A stretch of 64,000 nucleotides of DNA from an uncultured Granulosicoccus sp. (GTDB taxonomy: Bacteria > Pseudomonadota > Gammaproteobacteria > Granulosicoccales > Granulosicoccaceae), in contig CANLXI010000017.1 in assembly GCA_947495035.1 (NCBI GenBank), forward strand, positions 1-64,000. Reading direction: 5' to 3'. The notes beneath the pieces were generated by a model. It ran no database searches and was not told the origin of the DNA. It saw nothing but the letters and a program-made list of their open reading frames with translations. Both the position numbers and the translations under genes were made by a program. The stretch's first letter is position 1. Each line of letters starts with the position of its first letter. Below are positions 18,626 to 28,014 of the stretch, piece by piece.

Positions 18626-19441
18626 CTATTTGCGCGCTGCTGTCTTGTTGCGTGCTGCTGACAGAGGTTTCATGACCTCCAGCATCTGATGATGAATCCG
18701 TGGCGAGGCTGCGATGACCTCGCCTTTGCTCATCCAGTCGTCGCCGCCGTCAAAATCGTTGAGCAGGCCACCGGCCTCTCTGACGATCAGGCCGCCAGCG
18801 GCGACATCCCAGCTCTGCAGGCCGGTCAGCCAGCAACCATCGATGCGTCCGGCAGCGACATAGGCCAGATCAAGTGCCGCCGAACCCAGACGACGAATAC
18901 CGCCGGAGCGCTCCGTGTAATGCCGAGTTGTACGCTGGTAGAAGTCCAGGTCCTGTCCGTCACGGTAGGGGAAGCCGGTGCTCAACAGGGCGTTTTCGAG
19001 ATGGTTGGTGTTGGTGACGCGCAATCGCTTGCTGTCAAGAAAGGCCCCTTCTCCCTTGCCGGCAGTGAACAGTTCCTGGCGCATCGGGTCGTAGATGATC
19101 GCCTGAAACAGTCGCTTGTTCTGCAGCAAGGCAATCGACACACTGAAATGCGGTAGCCCATGGATGAAGTTGGTCGTGCCGTCCAGCGGGTCGATGATCC
19201 ACTGATACTCGGCATTCTCGTCGCCGATCAGACCGCTCTCTTCACACAGGAAGCTGTGGTCGGAGTAGGAGCGGCGGAGGGTATTGACGATCTCTGCTTC
19301 GGCCGCTCGATCGATCTCGGTCACGAAGTCGTTGCGTTGCTTCTTTTCGATGCTCTTGGCATCGAATCGGTCAACATTCTGTGTAATGACTTTTCCGGCT
19401 GCGCGGGCAGCGCGAATGCCGATGTTGAGCATCGGGTGCAT
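18626..19441 (-). CDS. suhB: Inositol-1-monophosphatase SuhB
   Basis: A 271-residue, metal-dependent phosphatase. ATG 19441 gives MHPMLNIGIRAAR, nearly the E. coli SuhB start; an upstream ATG would add 15 unrelated residues. Metal ligands are visible: Glu67 (CEESG), then Asp84 and Asp87 in WIIDPLDGTTNF, and Asp in GLQSWDVAAGGLIVREAGG. SuhB dephosphorylates inositol phosphates and, in E. coli, also acts with Nus factors on rRNA antitermination. It is divergent from trmJ, as in many gammaproteobacteria. Confidence 0.95.
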   Translation of the reverse strand: MHPMLNIGIRAARAAGKVITQNVDRFDAKSIEKKQRNDFVTEIDRAAEAEIVNTLRRSYSDHSFLCEESGLIGDENAEYQWIIDPLDGTTNFIHGLPHFSVSIALLQNKRLFQAIIYDPMRQELFTAGKGEGAFLDSKRLRVTNTNHLENALLSTGFPYRDGQDLDFYQRTTRHYTERSGGIRRLGSAALDLAYVAAGRIDGCWLTGLQSWDVAAGGLIVREAGGLLNDFDGGDDWMSKGEVIAASPRIHHQMLEVMKPLSAARNKTAARK

Positions 19442-19536
19442 GTCTGGCTTCACTTGTCTGGGCTGAGGTGCATAGTGTAGTGCCAAACGCCCCTCGATCC
19501 GTGGCTTCCGGGACCAGTTGTGACATCATTCGCTAC

Positions 19537-20331
19537 ATGAGTGTAGAAATCGTATTCGTAATGGTGGGCACGACCCACACCGGGAACCTGGGTGCGGCGG
19601 CAAGAGCCATGAAAACCATGGGGTTCAGCCAAATGAGGCTGGTGGATGCCTGTTCGCATCTGTCGGCCGAGGCACTGGCGCGTTCATCGGGCGCCAACGA
19701 TGTGCTGAAAGAGGCGCAGACCTTCGATACCCTGCAGGCGGCCATTGCCGATTGTCGGGTGGTGGTCGGAACCAGCGCCAGAGCCAGGCAGCTGGCAGTA
19801 CCGCTGTTGTCCTGTCGCGAGATCGCTGAAGAGCTGGGTTCGGCCTCCAGATCCAGCCTGGCCGGGCAGAAGGTTGCCATGGTGTTTGGTCAGGAGCGCT
19901 CGGGTCTGAGTAACGAGTCACTGGACCTGTGTACGCGCCTGCTGCGCATTCCCTGTAATCCGGATTTTTCATCGCTGAACCTGGGCAGTGCGGTGCAGGT
20001 GGTAGCCTACGAGCTGTCACAGGCGCTGGTGTCGGTGCCACAGGGGGCTCCTGTGCCTCAGCCGGGCAAATGGAAGGGGAGTGATGGTGAAGCGGCTGCA
20101 CCGCTGTCAACCGATCCGGACGATCTGCCGGCAACCAGCGAAGGCATGGAGCATTTCTTCGAACACCTTGACCGGGTGATGGTGTCGACCGGATTTCTCG
20201 ATCCGGACAATCCCCGTCTGCTGCGACGCCGGGTTCGCCGCTACTTCGAGGCCAACCGTCCCACGGGCAGCGAGCTGGCCATTTTCCGGGGAATCCTGTC
20301 TGCGGTGGAGAATCCGCGCAAGCGAAAATAG
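19537..20331 (+). CDS. trmJ: tRNA (cytidine/uridine-2'-O)-methyltransferase TrmJ
   Basis: A 264-residue SPOUT enzyme that methylates the 2'-OH of nucleotide 32 in certain tRNAs. ATG 19537 gives MSVEIVFVMVGTTHTGNLGAAARAM, the family start; a longer frame from 19468 adds unrelated residues. The knot region is visible as VAMVFGQERSGLSNESL and IPCNPDFSSLNLGSAVQVVAYE. The C-terminal part with MEHFFEHLDRVM is the dimerisation extension. trmJ next to suhB, cysE and isc genes matches gammaproteobacterial order. Confidence 0.94.
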   Translation: MSVEIVFVMVGTTHTGNLGAAARAMKTMGFSQMRLVDACSHLSAEALARSSGANDVLKEAQTFDTLQAAIADCRVVVGTSARARQLAVPLLSCREIAEELGSASRSSLAGQKVAMVFGQERSGLSNESLDLCTRLLRIPCNPDFSSLNLGSAVQVVAYELSQALVSVPQGAPVPQPGKWKGSDGEAAAPLSTDPDDLPATSEGMEHFFEHLDRVMVSTGFLDPDNPRLLRRRVRRYFEANRPTGSELAIFRGILSAVENPRKRK

Positions 20332-20362
20332 CCGGTAAAGGTTTCTTCAAATCTCCGTAAGT

Positions 20363-20390
20363 TTTGCATCTCGGCTTTACACGGTATGAT
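20363..20390 (+). promoter_or_regulatory. Possible promoter of cysE
   Basis: TTTGCA (20363-20368) and TATGAT (20385-20390) are 16 bp apart, 40 bp before the cysE start. The -10 matches 5 of 6. A small hairpin (TCCTAC with GTAGGA, 20392-20410) follows in the leader. Confidence 0.45.
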
Positions 20391-20429
20391 GTCCTACTGA
20401 TCTGGTAGGAATTAGGGAAGGGCGCTTGC

Positions 20430-21128
20430 ATGTGGCAATTGTTGAAAGAGGACGTCACCTGTGTGTTCGAGCGCGACCCTGCCGCGCGCAATCTGTTCGA
20501 TGTGCTCACCTGCTATTCCGGTGTGCATGCCATCCTGTTTCATCGCCTCAATCACTGGATGTGGGGGCATGGTTTACGCTGGCCGGCGCGTTTCCTGGGC
20601 AATATTGCCCGGTGGCTGACCGGTATCGAGATCCATCCGGGAGCCCGGATCGGCCGACGATTCTTCGTCGACCACGGTACGGGGGTGGTCATCGGTGAGA
20701 CGGCTGAAATCGGCAACGACGTTACCCTGTATCAGGGAGTGACTCTCGGCGGTCGTACGCTTGACGAGGGAAAACGCCACCCGACCCTGGGCAACAATGT
20801 GGTGGTAGGGGCCGGCGCCAAGATTCTGGGGCCGTTTCTGGTGGGTGATGATGCGCGTGTCGGCTCCAACGCGGTGGTGCTCGAAGCCGTGCCTTCCGGG
20901 GCCACGGTCGTGGGTGTTCCCGGTCGCATTGTCCGTTGCAAGAATCAGAACGCCAACTGCCTGGAGCTGGTTCAGGGGCATGTCAGGAGCGCCCCACAGC
21001 CGATGTTCGATGCCTATGGGGTTGCTGGCGAGACCGACGATCCGATCGAAACGGCCGTCGAGCAATTGCAGGAGCAGGTTGCGGAATTGCGCGCCGAGTT
21101 GGATCGACTCAACAAGCGGGCAGGGTGA
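20430..21128 (+). CDS. cysE: Serine O-acetyltransferase
   Basis: A 232-residue left-handed beta-helix enzyme that acetylates serine with acetyl-CoA to make O-acetylserine for cysteine. An N-terminal helical part (MWQLLKEDVTCVFERDPAAR) precedes hexapeptide repeats with DHGTGVVIGETAEIGNDVTLYQGVTLGG and HPTLGNNVVVGAGAKILG. It is the shorter form common next to isc and nif operons, lacking part of the enterobacterial N-terminal domain. The C-terminal 25 residues form a coiled coil (EQLQEQVAELRAELDRL). Being just upstream of iscR, it would supply cysteine to IscS. Confidence 0.93.
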   Translation: MWQLLKEDVTCVFERDPAARNLFDVLTCYSGVHAILFHRLNHWMWGHGLRWPARFLGNIARWLTGIEIHPGARIGRRFFVDHGTGVVIGETAEIGNDVTLYQGVTLGGRTLDEGKRHPTLGNNVVVGAGAKILGPFLVGDDARVGSNAVVLEAVPSGATVVGVPGRIVRCKNQNANCLELVQGHVRSAPQPMFDAYGVAGETDDPIETAVEQLQEQVAELRAELDRLNKRAG

Positions 21129-21176
21129 TTCCGGGGATCGGCGAGGGCGGCACTTGAATTTTCCAGACTGGCCCTA

Positions 21177-21201
21177 ATACTTGACTGAAATGCTGGGTTA
21201 T
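21177..21201 (+). promoter_or_regulatory. IscR type 1 operator upstream of iscR
   Basis: A 25-bp sequence, ATACTTGACTG at 21177-21187 then AAATGCTGGGTTAT, fits the type 1 IscR site (ATA-YYGACT-WWW-AGTC-RR-TAT) except for one half-site change. It contains a TTGACT that could be the -35. It lies 40 bp before the iscR start, the usual site of [2Fe-2S]-IscR autorepression. Confidence 0.75.
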
Positions 21202-21241
21202 GTGATGCTCCCGGTATGGAAGACTTTCGGTTACCAATGCC

Positions 21242-21700
21242 ATGAAGCTGACAACAAAGGGACGATATGCGGTTACTGCCATGCTCGATCTGGCACTGCA
21301 TGGCGAGTCCGGTCCTGTCTCTCTGGCGGAGATCTCGGTTCGTCAGGAAATCTCGCTTTCCTATCTTGAGCAGTTGTTCTCGAAATTGCGTCGCAATGGA
21401 CTGGTGATCAGTACCCGAGGTCCGGGTGGCGGCTATTCCGTTGCCCGTGAACTGCACCTGGTTGCGGTGTCCGAAATCATTGGCGCCGTCAATGAGTCGG
21501 TTGATGCGACACAGTGCGGTGGCAAGGAAAATTGTCACGGTCATGGACGATGCCTGACTCACGATCTGTGGGAAGGGCTCAGTGCGCAGATCGAGGAATT
21601 TCTCAGCAGTGTGTCCTTGCAGGACATGATCGATCGGCAGCGAGTACAGAACGCGTCACTGCGGCAGGACAAGGTCATGGTGCAGCGACCCTATGCATGA
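21242..21700 (+). CDS. iscR: Rrf2-family Fe-S cluster regulator IscR
   Basis: A 152-residue winged-helix repressor that senses Fe-S status. The start [20 protein letters not shown] is typical. The recognition helix region [18 protein letters not shown] is intact. The [2Fe-2S] ligands are all present: Cys92, Cys98, Cys104 and His107, in [16 protein letters not shown]. With a cluster it represses the isc operon; without one it acts at type 2 sites. An IscR-like operator lies upstream. Confidence 0.97.
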   Translation: MKLTTKGRYAVTAMLDLALHGESGPVSLAEISVRQEISLSYLEQLFSKLRRNGLVISTRGPGGGYSVARELHLVAVSEIIGAVNESVDATQCGGKENCHGHGRCLTHDLWEGLSAQIEEFLSSVSLQDMIDRQRVQNASLRQDKVMVQRPYA

Positions 21701-21838
21701 TTTGGTGAATGGCGTGTGCGCGGCTGATCCGCTCACCCCGTTCGACGGTAGGCAACAGTCAGCAGTTTCCGGATTGCTGGCTACACAGCGCGGCAGCAGC
21801 CGGCTATTCAACGACATTATCTTTTTGAGGCAGACACA

Positions 21839-23062
21839 GTGAGTTCTTTAAACGTACCAATTTACATGGACTATTCGGCCACGACACCCGTGGACGAGCG
21901 AGTGGCTGCCAGCATGGCCAAATGTCTGACCATCCAGGGACATTTTGGTAACCCGGCTTCACGGTCGCACCCATTCGGCTGGAATGCCGATGAGCTGGTC
22001 GAGCAGGCGCGTGACAATGTTGCCAATCTCATTGGCGCAAACAGCAAGGAAATCGTCTGGACTTCGGGTGCCACCGAGTCGGACAATCTGGCCATCAAGG
22101 GTGCCGCGCATTTCAATGCCAAGAAGGGCAAGCACATTGTCACCCTGAAAACCGAACACAAGGCTGTACTGGATACCTGCAGGCAGCTGGAGCGTGAAGG
22201 CTTCGAAGTGACCTATCTGGATCCTCTGGAGAACGGTCTGCTGGACATGGACGCGTTCAAGGCAGCACTGCGTGACGACACCACCGTCGTGTCAATCATG
22301 CATGTCAACAACGAAATCGGCGTCATTCAGGACATCGCCGCCATCGGCAAGATCACTCGCGAGCGTGGAATCATCTTTCACGTCGACGCGGCGCAAAGCC
22401 CCGGCAAGGTGGCTATCGACGTCAACGAGATGAACGTGGATCTCCTGTCGCTGTGTGCTCACAAGGTCTACGGACCAAAGGGCATCGGAGCTCTGTATGT
22501 GCGTCGCAAGCCGCGCGTGCGTCTGGAAGCGCAGATTCATGGCGGTGGTCACGAACGCGGCATGCGTTCAGGAACCTTGCCCACTCATCAGATCGTGGGC
22601 ATGGGTGACGCCTTCCGTATCGCCGGTGAGGAGATGGAAGAAGAGAACAAGCGCCTGAAGAAATTGCGTGACCGTTTGTGGGATGGACTGTCCGACATGG
22701 AAGAGATCTACATCAATGGCGATCTCGAACAGCGTATTCCGGGTAATCTGAATGTCAGCTTCAACTTCGTGGAAGGTGAAAGCCTGATCATGTCGATGAA
22801 GGACATTGCGGTATCCAGTGGTTCGGCCTGCACCAGTGCCAGCCTCGAGCCGTCCTATGTGCTGCGAGCCATTGGCCGTAATGACGAATTGGCGCACAGC
22901 TCGATTCGTTTCACCATCGGGCGTTTTACAACCGAAGAGGAAGTCGATTTCACGATCAGGAAGACACGGGATGCAGTAGAGAAACTGCGTGATCTGTCAC
23001 CGTTGTGGGACATGCACAAGGAAGGCATCGACCTCGACTCTGTCGAGTGGGCTTCTCACTGA
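21839..23062 (+). CDS. iscS: Cysteine desulfurase IscS
   Basis: A 407-residue PLP enzyme that takes sulfur from cysteine for Fe-S clusters and tRNA thiolation. GTG 21839 starts it. PLP binds Lys209 in [10 protein letters not shown], and the persulfide Cys331 lies in [18 protein letters not shown]. Length matches E. coli (404). It follows iscR by 138 bp and precedes iscU. The C-terminal tail [17 protein letters not shown] is the IscU-binding end. Confidence 0.97.
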   Translation: MSSLNVPIYMDYSATTPVDERVAASMAKCLTIQGHFGNPASRSHPFGWNADELVEQARDNVANLIGANSKEIVWTSGATESDNLAIKGAAHFNAKKGKHIVTLKTEHKAVLDTCRQLEREGFEVTYLDPLENGLLDMDAFKAALRDDTTVVSIMHVNNEIGVIQDIAAIGKITRERGIIFHVDAAQSPGKVAIDVNEMNVDLLSLCAHKVYGPKGIGALYVRRKPRVRLEAQIHGGGHERGMRSGTLPTHQIVGMGDAFRIAGEEMEEENKRLKKLRDRLWDGLSDMEEIYINGDLEQRIPGNLNVSFNFVEGESLIMSMKDIAVSSGSACTSASLEPSYVLRAIGRNDELAHSSIRFTIGRFTTEEEVDFTIRKTRDAVEKLRDLSPLWDMHKEGIDLDSVEWASH

Positions 23063-23177
23063 GTCGCCGAGGCGATCCGGCAGGAACTCATCCAAACGAA
23101 TGTGCGATTGAAAGATCGACCTTTTACAACAGAAGACCGAACGGTGACCCGGCGGGTTGCCGAAACTGGAGAAAACC

Positions 23178-23588
23178 ATGGCTTACAGTGACAAAGTACT
23201 CGACCATTATGAAAACCCGCGCAACGTAGGCGTGCTCGACAAGGACGACCCCAATGTCGGTACCGGCATGGTCGGAGCGCCGGCCTGCGGAGACGTCATG
23301 CGCCTGCAGATCAAGGTCAATGACGAAGGCATCATTGAAGATGCAAAGTTCAAGACGTATGGTTGTGGTTCCGCCATTGCCTCGTCGTCCCTGGTGACCG
23401 AAATGGTCAAGGGCAAGACGCTGGAAGAAGTGGGCGAGATCCGTAACAAGCACATTGCTGATGAGCTGGCTCTGCCACCGGTGAAGATCCACTGTTCCGT
23501 GCTGGCTGAAGATGCCATTGCGGCGGCCATTGCCGACATCAAGGCAAAGCGTGAAAAGAAGGACGATTCAGAAGCATTGGCCAGCTGA
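23178..23588 (+). CDS. iscU: Fe-S cluster scaffold IscU
   Basis: A 136-residue scaffold on which [2Fe-2S] clusters are built. ATG 23178 has GGAG upstream and gives [18 protein letters not shown]. Ligands are Cys37 (GAPACGD), Cys63 (YGCGSA) and Cys106 with His105 ([10 protein letters not shown]). The HscA recognition motif LPPVK is at residues 99-103. It lies 115 bp after iscS. Confidence 0.97.
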   Translation: MAYSDKVLDHYENPRNVGVLDKDDPNVGTGMVGAPACGDVMRLQIKVNDEGIIEDAKFKTYGCGSAIASSSLVTEMVKGKTLEEVGEIRNKHIADELALPPVKIHCSVLAEDAIAAAIADIKAKREKKDDSEALAS

Positions 23589-23627
23589 GTCGCTGGTTCT
23601 CCGATAGGTCAAGAATACGGCAAGGGT

Positions 23628-23670
23628 GTGAGAGCGATGACGGTGAGACCCGTCGTGCATTCGCTCTCAC
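23628..23670 (+). other. Nested hairpin in the iscU-iscA gap
   Basis: GTGAGAGCGA (23628-23637) pairs perfectly with TCGCTCTCAC (23661-23670), and an inner stem GACGG with CCGTC (23639-23654) sits inside. There is no T-run. It lies 26 bp before the iscA start and could stabilise the upstream message or change the iscU to iscA expression ratio. Confidence 0.7.
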
Positions 23671-23695
23671 TCCGAGTCCGGAGGTTTTCTCTCAG

Positions 23696-24019
23696 ATGGG
23701 CGTGACATTTACAGATAGTGCCGCCAGGCATATCAAGAGCTTTCTGGAAAAGCGCGGCAAGGGCATCGGTCTGAGGCTGGCCGTTCGCACAACCGGCTGC
23801 TCGGGATTGGCTTACGTGCTGGAATTCGCCGATGAGGTGGCTGCCAACGACGAAGTGTTCAAGGACAACGACGTCACGGTCGTCATCGACAAGAAGAGCC
23901 TGGTGTATCTGGACGGAACCGAGCTCGACTTCACGAAGGAAGGCCTGAACGAGGGGTTCAAGTTCAACAACCCGAATGTCAAGGATGAGTGTGGTTGCGG
24001 CGAGTCCTTTACCATCTGA
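23696..24019 (+). CDS. iscA: A-type Fe-S carrier protein IscA
   Basis: A 107-residue A-type carrier that passes clusters to target proteins. The three conserved cysteines are present: Cys35 (TTGCSGLAY), Cys99 and Cys101 (ECGCGESF). SerGlyLeu after the first Cys and the C-x-C-GE-F ending are typical. It lies between iscU and hscB. A structured gap precedes it. Confidence 0.97.
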   Translation: MGVTFTDSAARHIKSFLEKRGKGIGLRLAVRTTGCSGLAYVLEFADEVAANDEVFKDNDVTVVIDKKSLVYLDGTELDFTKEGLNEGFKFNNPNVKDECGCGESFTI

Positions 24020-24153
24020 CTGTATTGGCGGCAGATACCTGATTGCCAGGGGACTGCCTCTTCCTGATTCCGGTCGCCGAGCGGCCACACTGCACTGCCC
24101 GGGTGTTCGATAGCCCGGGCAGTGTTGTTACCACGGTATGAGATCGCTTAGTC

Positions 24154-24687
24154 ATGCAGGTTGACCTGTCCAGCAGTTTCTTCGATTTGTTCGGTTTGCC
24201 AGTGCAATTCGCCATCGATGAATCGACCCTGATCGCTCGTTTCCAGGACTTGCAACGGCAGCTGCACCCGGACCGCTTTGCCTCCAAGCCGGCGGCCGAG
24301 AGACGCTGGTCAATGCAGGCAGCGAGCCATGTCAACGAGGGATACCAGACACTGAAGCATGATCTCAAGCGAGCGATCTACCTGCTGACACTCAATGGAG
24401 TATCCGTTGACGAAGAGACCGATACCCAGATGTCGCCCATGTTTCTGATGGAGCAGATGGAATATCGCGAGGCGCTCGAAGCTGCAGAAGCCGCGGCGGA
24501 TCCGCTTGAAAAGCTGGACGCTGTGCGCGGGCAGTTGAAAGCAGGTGTTCGCGAGCAGATGCAGAATTTCGATCAGGCGGCCGGTGCTGGCAACTGGGAC
24601 GAAGCCCGAACCACGGTGCGGCAGTGGCAGTTCCTGGACAAGCTGGCTCGTGAAGTGAAGAGCATGGAAGAACGTCTGGACGCATGA
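24154..24687 (+). CDS. hscB: J-domain co-chaperone HscB
   Basis: A 177-residue J-protein that brings IscU to HscA. The N-terminal J domain has the HPD motif at residues 38-40 in LHPDRF, and the C-terminal three-helix domain (SPMFLMEQMEYREAL) binds IscU. Length matches E. coli (171). The 134-bp gap after iscA contains only a GCCCGGG inverted repeat at about 24096-24121. Confidence 0.95.
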   Translation: MQVDLSSSFFDLFGLPVQFAIDESTLIARFQDLQRQLHPDRFASKPAAERRWSMQAASHVNEGYQTLKHDLKRAIYLLTLNGVSVDEETDTQMSPMFLMEQMEYREALEAAEAAADPLEKLDAVRGQLKAGVREQMQNFDQAAGAGNWDEARTTVRQWQFLDKLAREVKSMEERLDA

Positions 24688-24720
24688 GTCGAATCAACAC
24701 GAACACAATGGAGTATTGAA

Positions 24721-26640
24721 GTGGCCCTGCTGCAAATAGCCGAACCCGGACAATCGGACGCACCGCACCAGCGGCGTCTGGCTGTCGGCATCGACCTGGG
24801 AACGACCAACTCGCTGGTAGCGGCGGTCAGAAGTGGCAGTGCCGATGTGCTGCCGGACAGCGACGGTCACCGTTCCGTGCCGTCGGTCGTGCAGTATGTG
24901 CAAGGCGAGACACCTCGTGTGGGGCATGCCGCAGAAGCATCGTCCGGCGATTCTCGCAGTACCATTCGCTCGGCGAAGCGTCTGATGGGCAAGGGGGCTG
25001 CCGATCTGGCCGATTCCTGGCTCAGCAAGCACTATGAATTCGACACAGAAAGCGGTTCTCTGCCAGCCTTCGTGACTCATGATGGCAACAAGACATCCAT
25101 CGACGTGTCCGCGGCAATCCTGCATGAATTGAAGCAGACCGCCGAGCAGACACTCGGTGGCGAGCTGGCCGGCGCTGTGGTGACCGTGCCGGCCTATTTT
25201 GATGATGCTCAGCGTCAGGCCACCAAGGATGCAGCGTCGCTGGCGGGTCTGCAGGTATTGCGCCTGCTCAATGAGCCGACTGCGGCGGCAGTCGCCTACG
25301 GTCTGGATAACGAAGAGGGCGGCATCGTCGCCATCTACGATCTGGGTGGTGGCACCTTTGATATTTCTCTGCTGAAGATGCAGCAGGGGATTTTCGAAGT
25401 GCTTGCCACGGCTGGCAACACGGCATTGGGCGGAGACGACATCGACAACGCCCTGGTTCAGTGGCTGATGGATCAGGCCGGTATCGATTCACTGGCCGAT
25501 TCGCAACTGGAATCCGATACCAAGCGTTATGCACGTGGCCTGAAGGAGGCCCTGTCTGCATCCGCGTCGGTGTCGGTCGAATGGGGTGATCGCGCCGGCC
25601 ATGAGGTGCGAACCGAGCTGACAAGAGAGAGCTTCGACGAGCTGGTGATGCCGCTGGTGGCCGCCACTCTGAAGCCTTGCCGTCAGGTGCTGCGCGATGC
25701 CGATGTCGAACGTGATCAGGTAACGGCCGTGGTCATGGTCGGAGGCTCGACAAGGGTGCCCCTGGTGCGCGACAAGGTCAGCGAATTCTTCGGCAGACCG
25801 GTGCTGACATCCATCGACCCGGATGAAGTCGTGGCCATTGGCGCCGCCATTCAGGCCGATGTGCTGGCAGGCAACAAGCCGGACAGTGATCTGCTGCTGC
25901 TGGACGTGACGCCACTGTCACTCGGTCTCGAGATCATGGGCGGTCTGGTGGAAAAGGTGATTCCGCGCAATACCACCATCCCGATTGCCCGGGGACAGGA
26001 GTTCACCACATACAAGGACGGTCAGACCGCGATGGCACTGCATGTGGTGCAGGGTGAGCGCGAGCTGGTCGATGATTGCCGGTCACTGGCCCGCTTCGAG
26101 CTCAATGGTATCCCGTCTCGGGTGGCCGGTGCCGCGCGCATTCAGGTGCTGTTTCAGGTGGACGCCGATGGGCTGCTGACGGTCAGTGCCCTGGAGCGCG
26201 AAAGTGGCGTGGTGGCCAGCGTCGACGTCAAGCCTTCCTATGGACTGTCGGACGGTGAGATCGAAACCATGTTGCGAGAGTCCATGGATCATGCCAGTGA
26301 AGACATGCAGAAGCGTGCCTTGCAGGAACAGAAGGTCGAGGCTGCTCGTGTACTGGAAGCCATCGAGGCTGCGTTGCAATCCGACGGTGACGAGCACCTG
26401 GATGCGGGTGAGCGTGCTGCCATTGGCGCGCTGATCAGCAGCCTGAAGCAGGTTGTCGACAGCAGCACAGAGCGCGAAGTCATCAAGCAGGCAGTCCTGG
26501 CGCTGGAACAAGGCAGCGCCGAGTATGTCGAAAGACGCATGAATGCCAGTGTCCGACAGATGATGTCAGGGCAGGGGCTGGATGACATCGACTCGGCCGT
26601 CGGCAAGGCAAAGCACGAGGCTTGCGCTTCGGATTCCTGA
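24721..26640 (+). CDS. hscA: Hsp70-class chaperone HscA
   Basis: A 639-residue Hsp70 that drives cluster release from IscU with ATP. GTG 24721 starts it. Phosphate-binding blocks [14 protein letters not shown] and [12 protein letters not shown] are present, as is [11 protein letters not shown]. The substrate domain begins after [14 protein letters not shown]. It has about 23 residues more than E. coli (616). Confidence 0.97.
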   Translation: MALLQIAEPGQSDAPHQRRLAVGIDLGTTNSLVAAVRSGSADVLPDSDGHRSVPSVVQYVQGETPRVGHAAEASSGDSRSTIRSAKRLMGKGAADLADSWLSKHYEFDTESGSLPAFVTHDGNKTSIDVSAAILHELKQTAEQTLGGELAGAVVTVPAYFDDAQRQATKDAASLAGLQVLRLLNEPTAAAVAYGLDNEEGGIVAIYDLGGGTFDISLLKMQQGIFEVLATAGNTALGGDDIDNALVQWLMDQAGIDSLADSQLESDTKRYARGLKEALSASASVSVEWGDRAGHEVRTELTRESFDELVMPLVAATLKPCRQVLRDADVERDQVTAVVMVGGSTRVPLVRDKVSEFFGRPVLTSIDPDEVVAIGAAIQADVLAGNKPDSDLLLLDVTPLSLGLEIMGGLVEKVIPRNTTIPIARGQEFTTYKDGQTAMALHVVQGERELVDDCRSLARFELNGIPSRVAGAARIQVLFQVDADGLLTVSALERESGVVASVDVKPSYGLSDGEIETMLRESMDHASEDMQKRALQEQKVEAARVLEAIEAALQSDGDEHLDAGERAAIGALISSLKQVVDSSTEREVIKQAVLALEQGSAEYVERRMNASVRQMMSGQGLDDIDSAVGKAKHEACASDS

Positions 26641-26711
26641 GGCCGCTTCGCACGCTCGCCAGCGGGTCGAACGAAACCAACTACAAACATCAGACAGGAG
26701 TTCAAGGCGTC

Positions 26712-27053
26712 ATGCCAACCGTAACGATCAAACCGCATCCGGAAATCTGTCCAGAGGGTGCAGAATTCGAAGTGGATCCGGGTATTTCCATTTGCGATGC
26801 CATGCTGAAGAACGGTGTGCCGATCGAGCATGCCTGCGAGAAATCCTGTGCCTGCACGACATGCCATGTGCATGTGCGCACCGGCAGTGAAAGTCTGGAA
26901 GAGGCGGATGAGCTGGAAGAGGATTATCTCGACAAGGCCTGGGGTCTCGACCCCGATTCACGTCTCAGCTGCCAGGCCATCGTTGCCGATGATGACCTGG
27001 TCATCGAGATTCCGAAGTACACCATCAACATGGTTTCCGAGGCACCTCACTGA
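26712..27053 (+). CDS. fdx: [2Fe-2S] ferredoxin of the Isc system
   Basis: A 113-residue ferredoxin that supplies electrons during cluster assembly. ATG 26712 gives MPTVTIKPHPEICPEGAEF. Ligands are Cys42, Cys48, Cys51 (in CEKSCACTTC) and Cys87 (SRLSCQAI), at the same numbers as E. coli Fdx, plus the usual extra Cys46. It overlaps iscX by one base. Confidence 0.96.
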   Translation: MPTVTIKPHPEICPEGAEFEVDPGISICDAMLKNGVPIEHACEKSCACTTCHVHVRTGSESLEEADELEEDYLDKAWGLDPDSRLSCQAIVADDDLVIEIPKYTINMVSEAPH

Positions 27054-27247
27054 TGAAATGGTCTGACACCAGAGAAATTGCCATCGAGCTGTGCGAAGCT
27101 CACCCCGATGTCGATCCGCAATACGTGCGATTCACCGATCTGCACGCCTGGGTGCTGGCACTCGACGGGTTCGATGATGATCCGGAGAAATCCAGTGAAG
27201 GCATTCTGGAAGCCATCCAGATGACCTGGCTGGATGAAGTCGACTGA
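27053..27247 (+). CDS. iscX: Fe-S assembly modulator IscX
   Basis: A 64-residue acidic protein. MKWSDTREIAIELCEAHPDVDPQYVRFTDLHAWV is the IscX winged-helix pattern, split here at WSD and RFTDLHAWV. It binds IscS and tunes cluster assembly by iron level. Its start overlaps the fdx stop. It ends the isc operon. Confidence 0.95.
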   Translation: MKWSDTREIAIELCEAHPDVDPQYVRFTDLHAWVLALDGFDDDPEKSSEGILEAIQMTWLDEVD

Positions 27248-27263
27248 ATACGATTCCGTACTC

Positions 27264-27292
27264 CGGTCGTGTGGCAGTTCCGCACACGACCG
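27264..27292 (+). terminator. Hairpin at the end of the isc operon
   Basis: CGGTCGTGTG pairs perfectly with CACACGACCG around a 9-base loop, 16 bp after the iscX stop. The following bases are not T-rich, so it may end transcription with Rho or protect the 3' end. Confidence 0.5.
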
Positions 27293-27359
27293 ACTCGGAA
27301 CAACACCGGCAAATTGATCGACCACGCAAAAAAGTTGTCATGAAATCGTTCCGTACCGG

Positions 27360-27388
27360 TTGACTCCTGTAAATGCAGTAGTTATTAT
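27360..27388 (+). promoter_or_regulatory. Strong sigma-70 promoter of the tRNA-Pro cluster
   Basis: TTGACT (27360-27365), a 17-bp spacer and TATTAT (27383-27388) lie 24 bp before tRNA-Pro. Each box matches 5 of 6 consensus bases. Confidence 0.85.
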
Positions 27389-27412
27389 TGTGCGGCTGAC
27401 AGAGACGAAGTT

Positions 27413-27489
27413 CGGGGTATAGCGCAGCCTGGTAGCGCATCTGCTTTGGGAGCAGAGGGTCGTAGGTTCGAATCCTGCTACCCCGACCA
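27413..27489 (+). tRNA. tRNA-Pro (anticodon TGG)
   Basis: A 77-base cloverleaf with encoded CCA. The acceptor CGGGGTA pairs with TACCCCG, the anticodon stem CTGCT closes a loop with TGG, and the T arm has GGTTCGAATCC. It is first in a four-tRNA cluster. Confidence 0.97.
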
Positions 27490-27529
27490 CTTTTTCTTTA
27501 TTCAGTTTATCGGCCCGGTTATCGGCAGA

Positions 27530-27606
27530 GCGCCCGTAGCTCATGTGGATAGAGCATCGGCCTTCTAAGCCGAGGGTAGCAGGTTCGAATCCTGCCGGGC
27601 GCACCA
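27530..27606 (+). tRNA. tRNA-Arg (anticodon TCT)
   Basis: A 77-base tRNA with encoded CCA. The acceptor GCGCCCG pairs with CGGGCGC; the anticodon arm GGCCTTCTAAGCC holds TCT, reading AGA and AGG codons. It is second in the cluster. Confidence 0.97.
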
Positions 27607-27674
27607 TTTCTTTGCCGTAGGGTCCGTAAAGCTGAACCAGCCTTGCTTTGGCAATTTGACGGGCAGTACTTGTG

Positions 27675-27750
27675 GTGAGCGTAGCTCAGTTGGTAGAGCG
27701 CAGGATTGTGATTCCTGTGGTCGCGGGTTCGAATCCCGTCGTTCACCCCA
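27675..27750 (+). tRNA. tRNA-His (anticodon GTG)
   Basis: A 76-base tRNA with encoded CCA. The acceptor GTGAGCG pairs with CGTTCAC, and the G at 27674 is the encoded G-1 facing discriminator C73, the His identity pair. The anticodon loop contains GTG. Its G34 is a queuosine target of the tgt/queA pair in this window. Confidence 0.96.
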
Positions 27751-27802
27751 CCTTATCCCTCATCCATGCGTAACGTATCGGCATCCTTGCCGAATTTTTC
27801 GT

Positions 27803-27808
27803 TATAAT
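27803..27808 (+). promoter_or_regulatory. Perfect -10 box before tRNA-Leu(TAG)
   Basis: TATAAT lies 22 bp before tRNA-Leu. No good -35 is found at 16-18 bp, so it may be a weak or activator-dependent promoter inside the tRNA cluster, possibly also serving tig. Confidence 0.45.
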
Positions 27809-27830
27809 TGACGGCTGACAGTAATACTCT

Positions 27831-27914
<84 letters not shown>

Positions 27915-28014
27915 GTTTTCGTGTCGTGCGCGACACATCACCTGACCGTCGGATGACAGGCCCTGTTCGGCTCCTGAGCGGCCGCGGCACTCATCGTGGT
28001 CACTAGAGGCAAGC

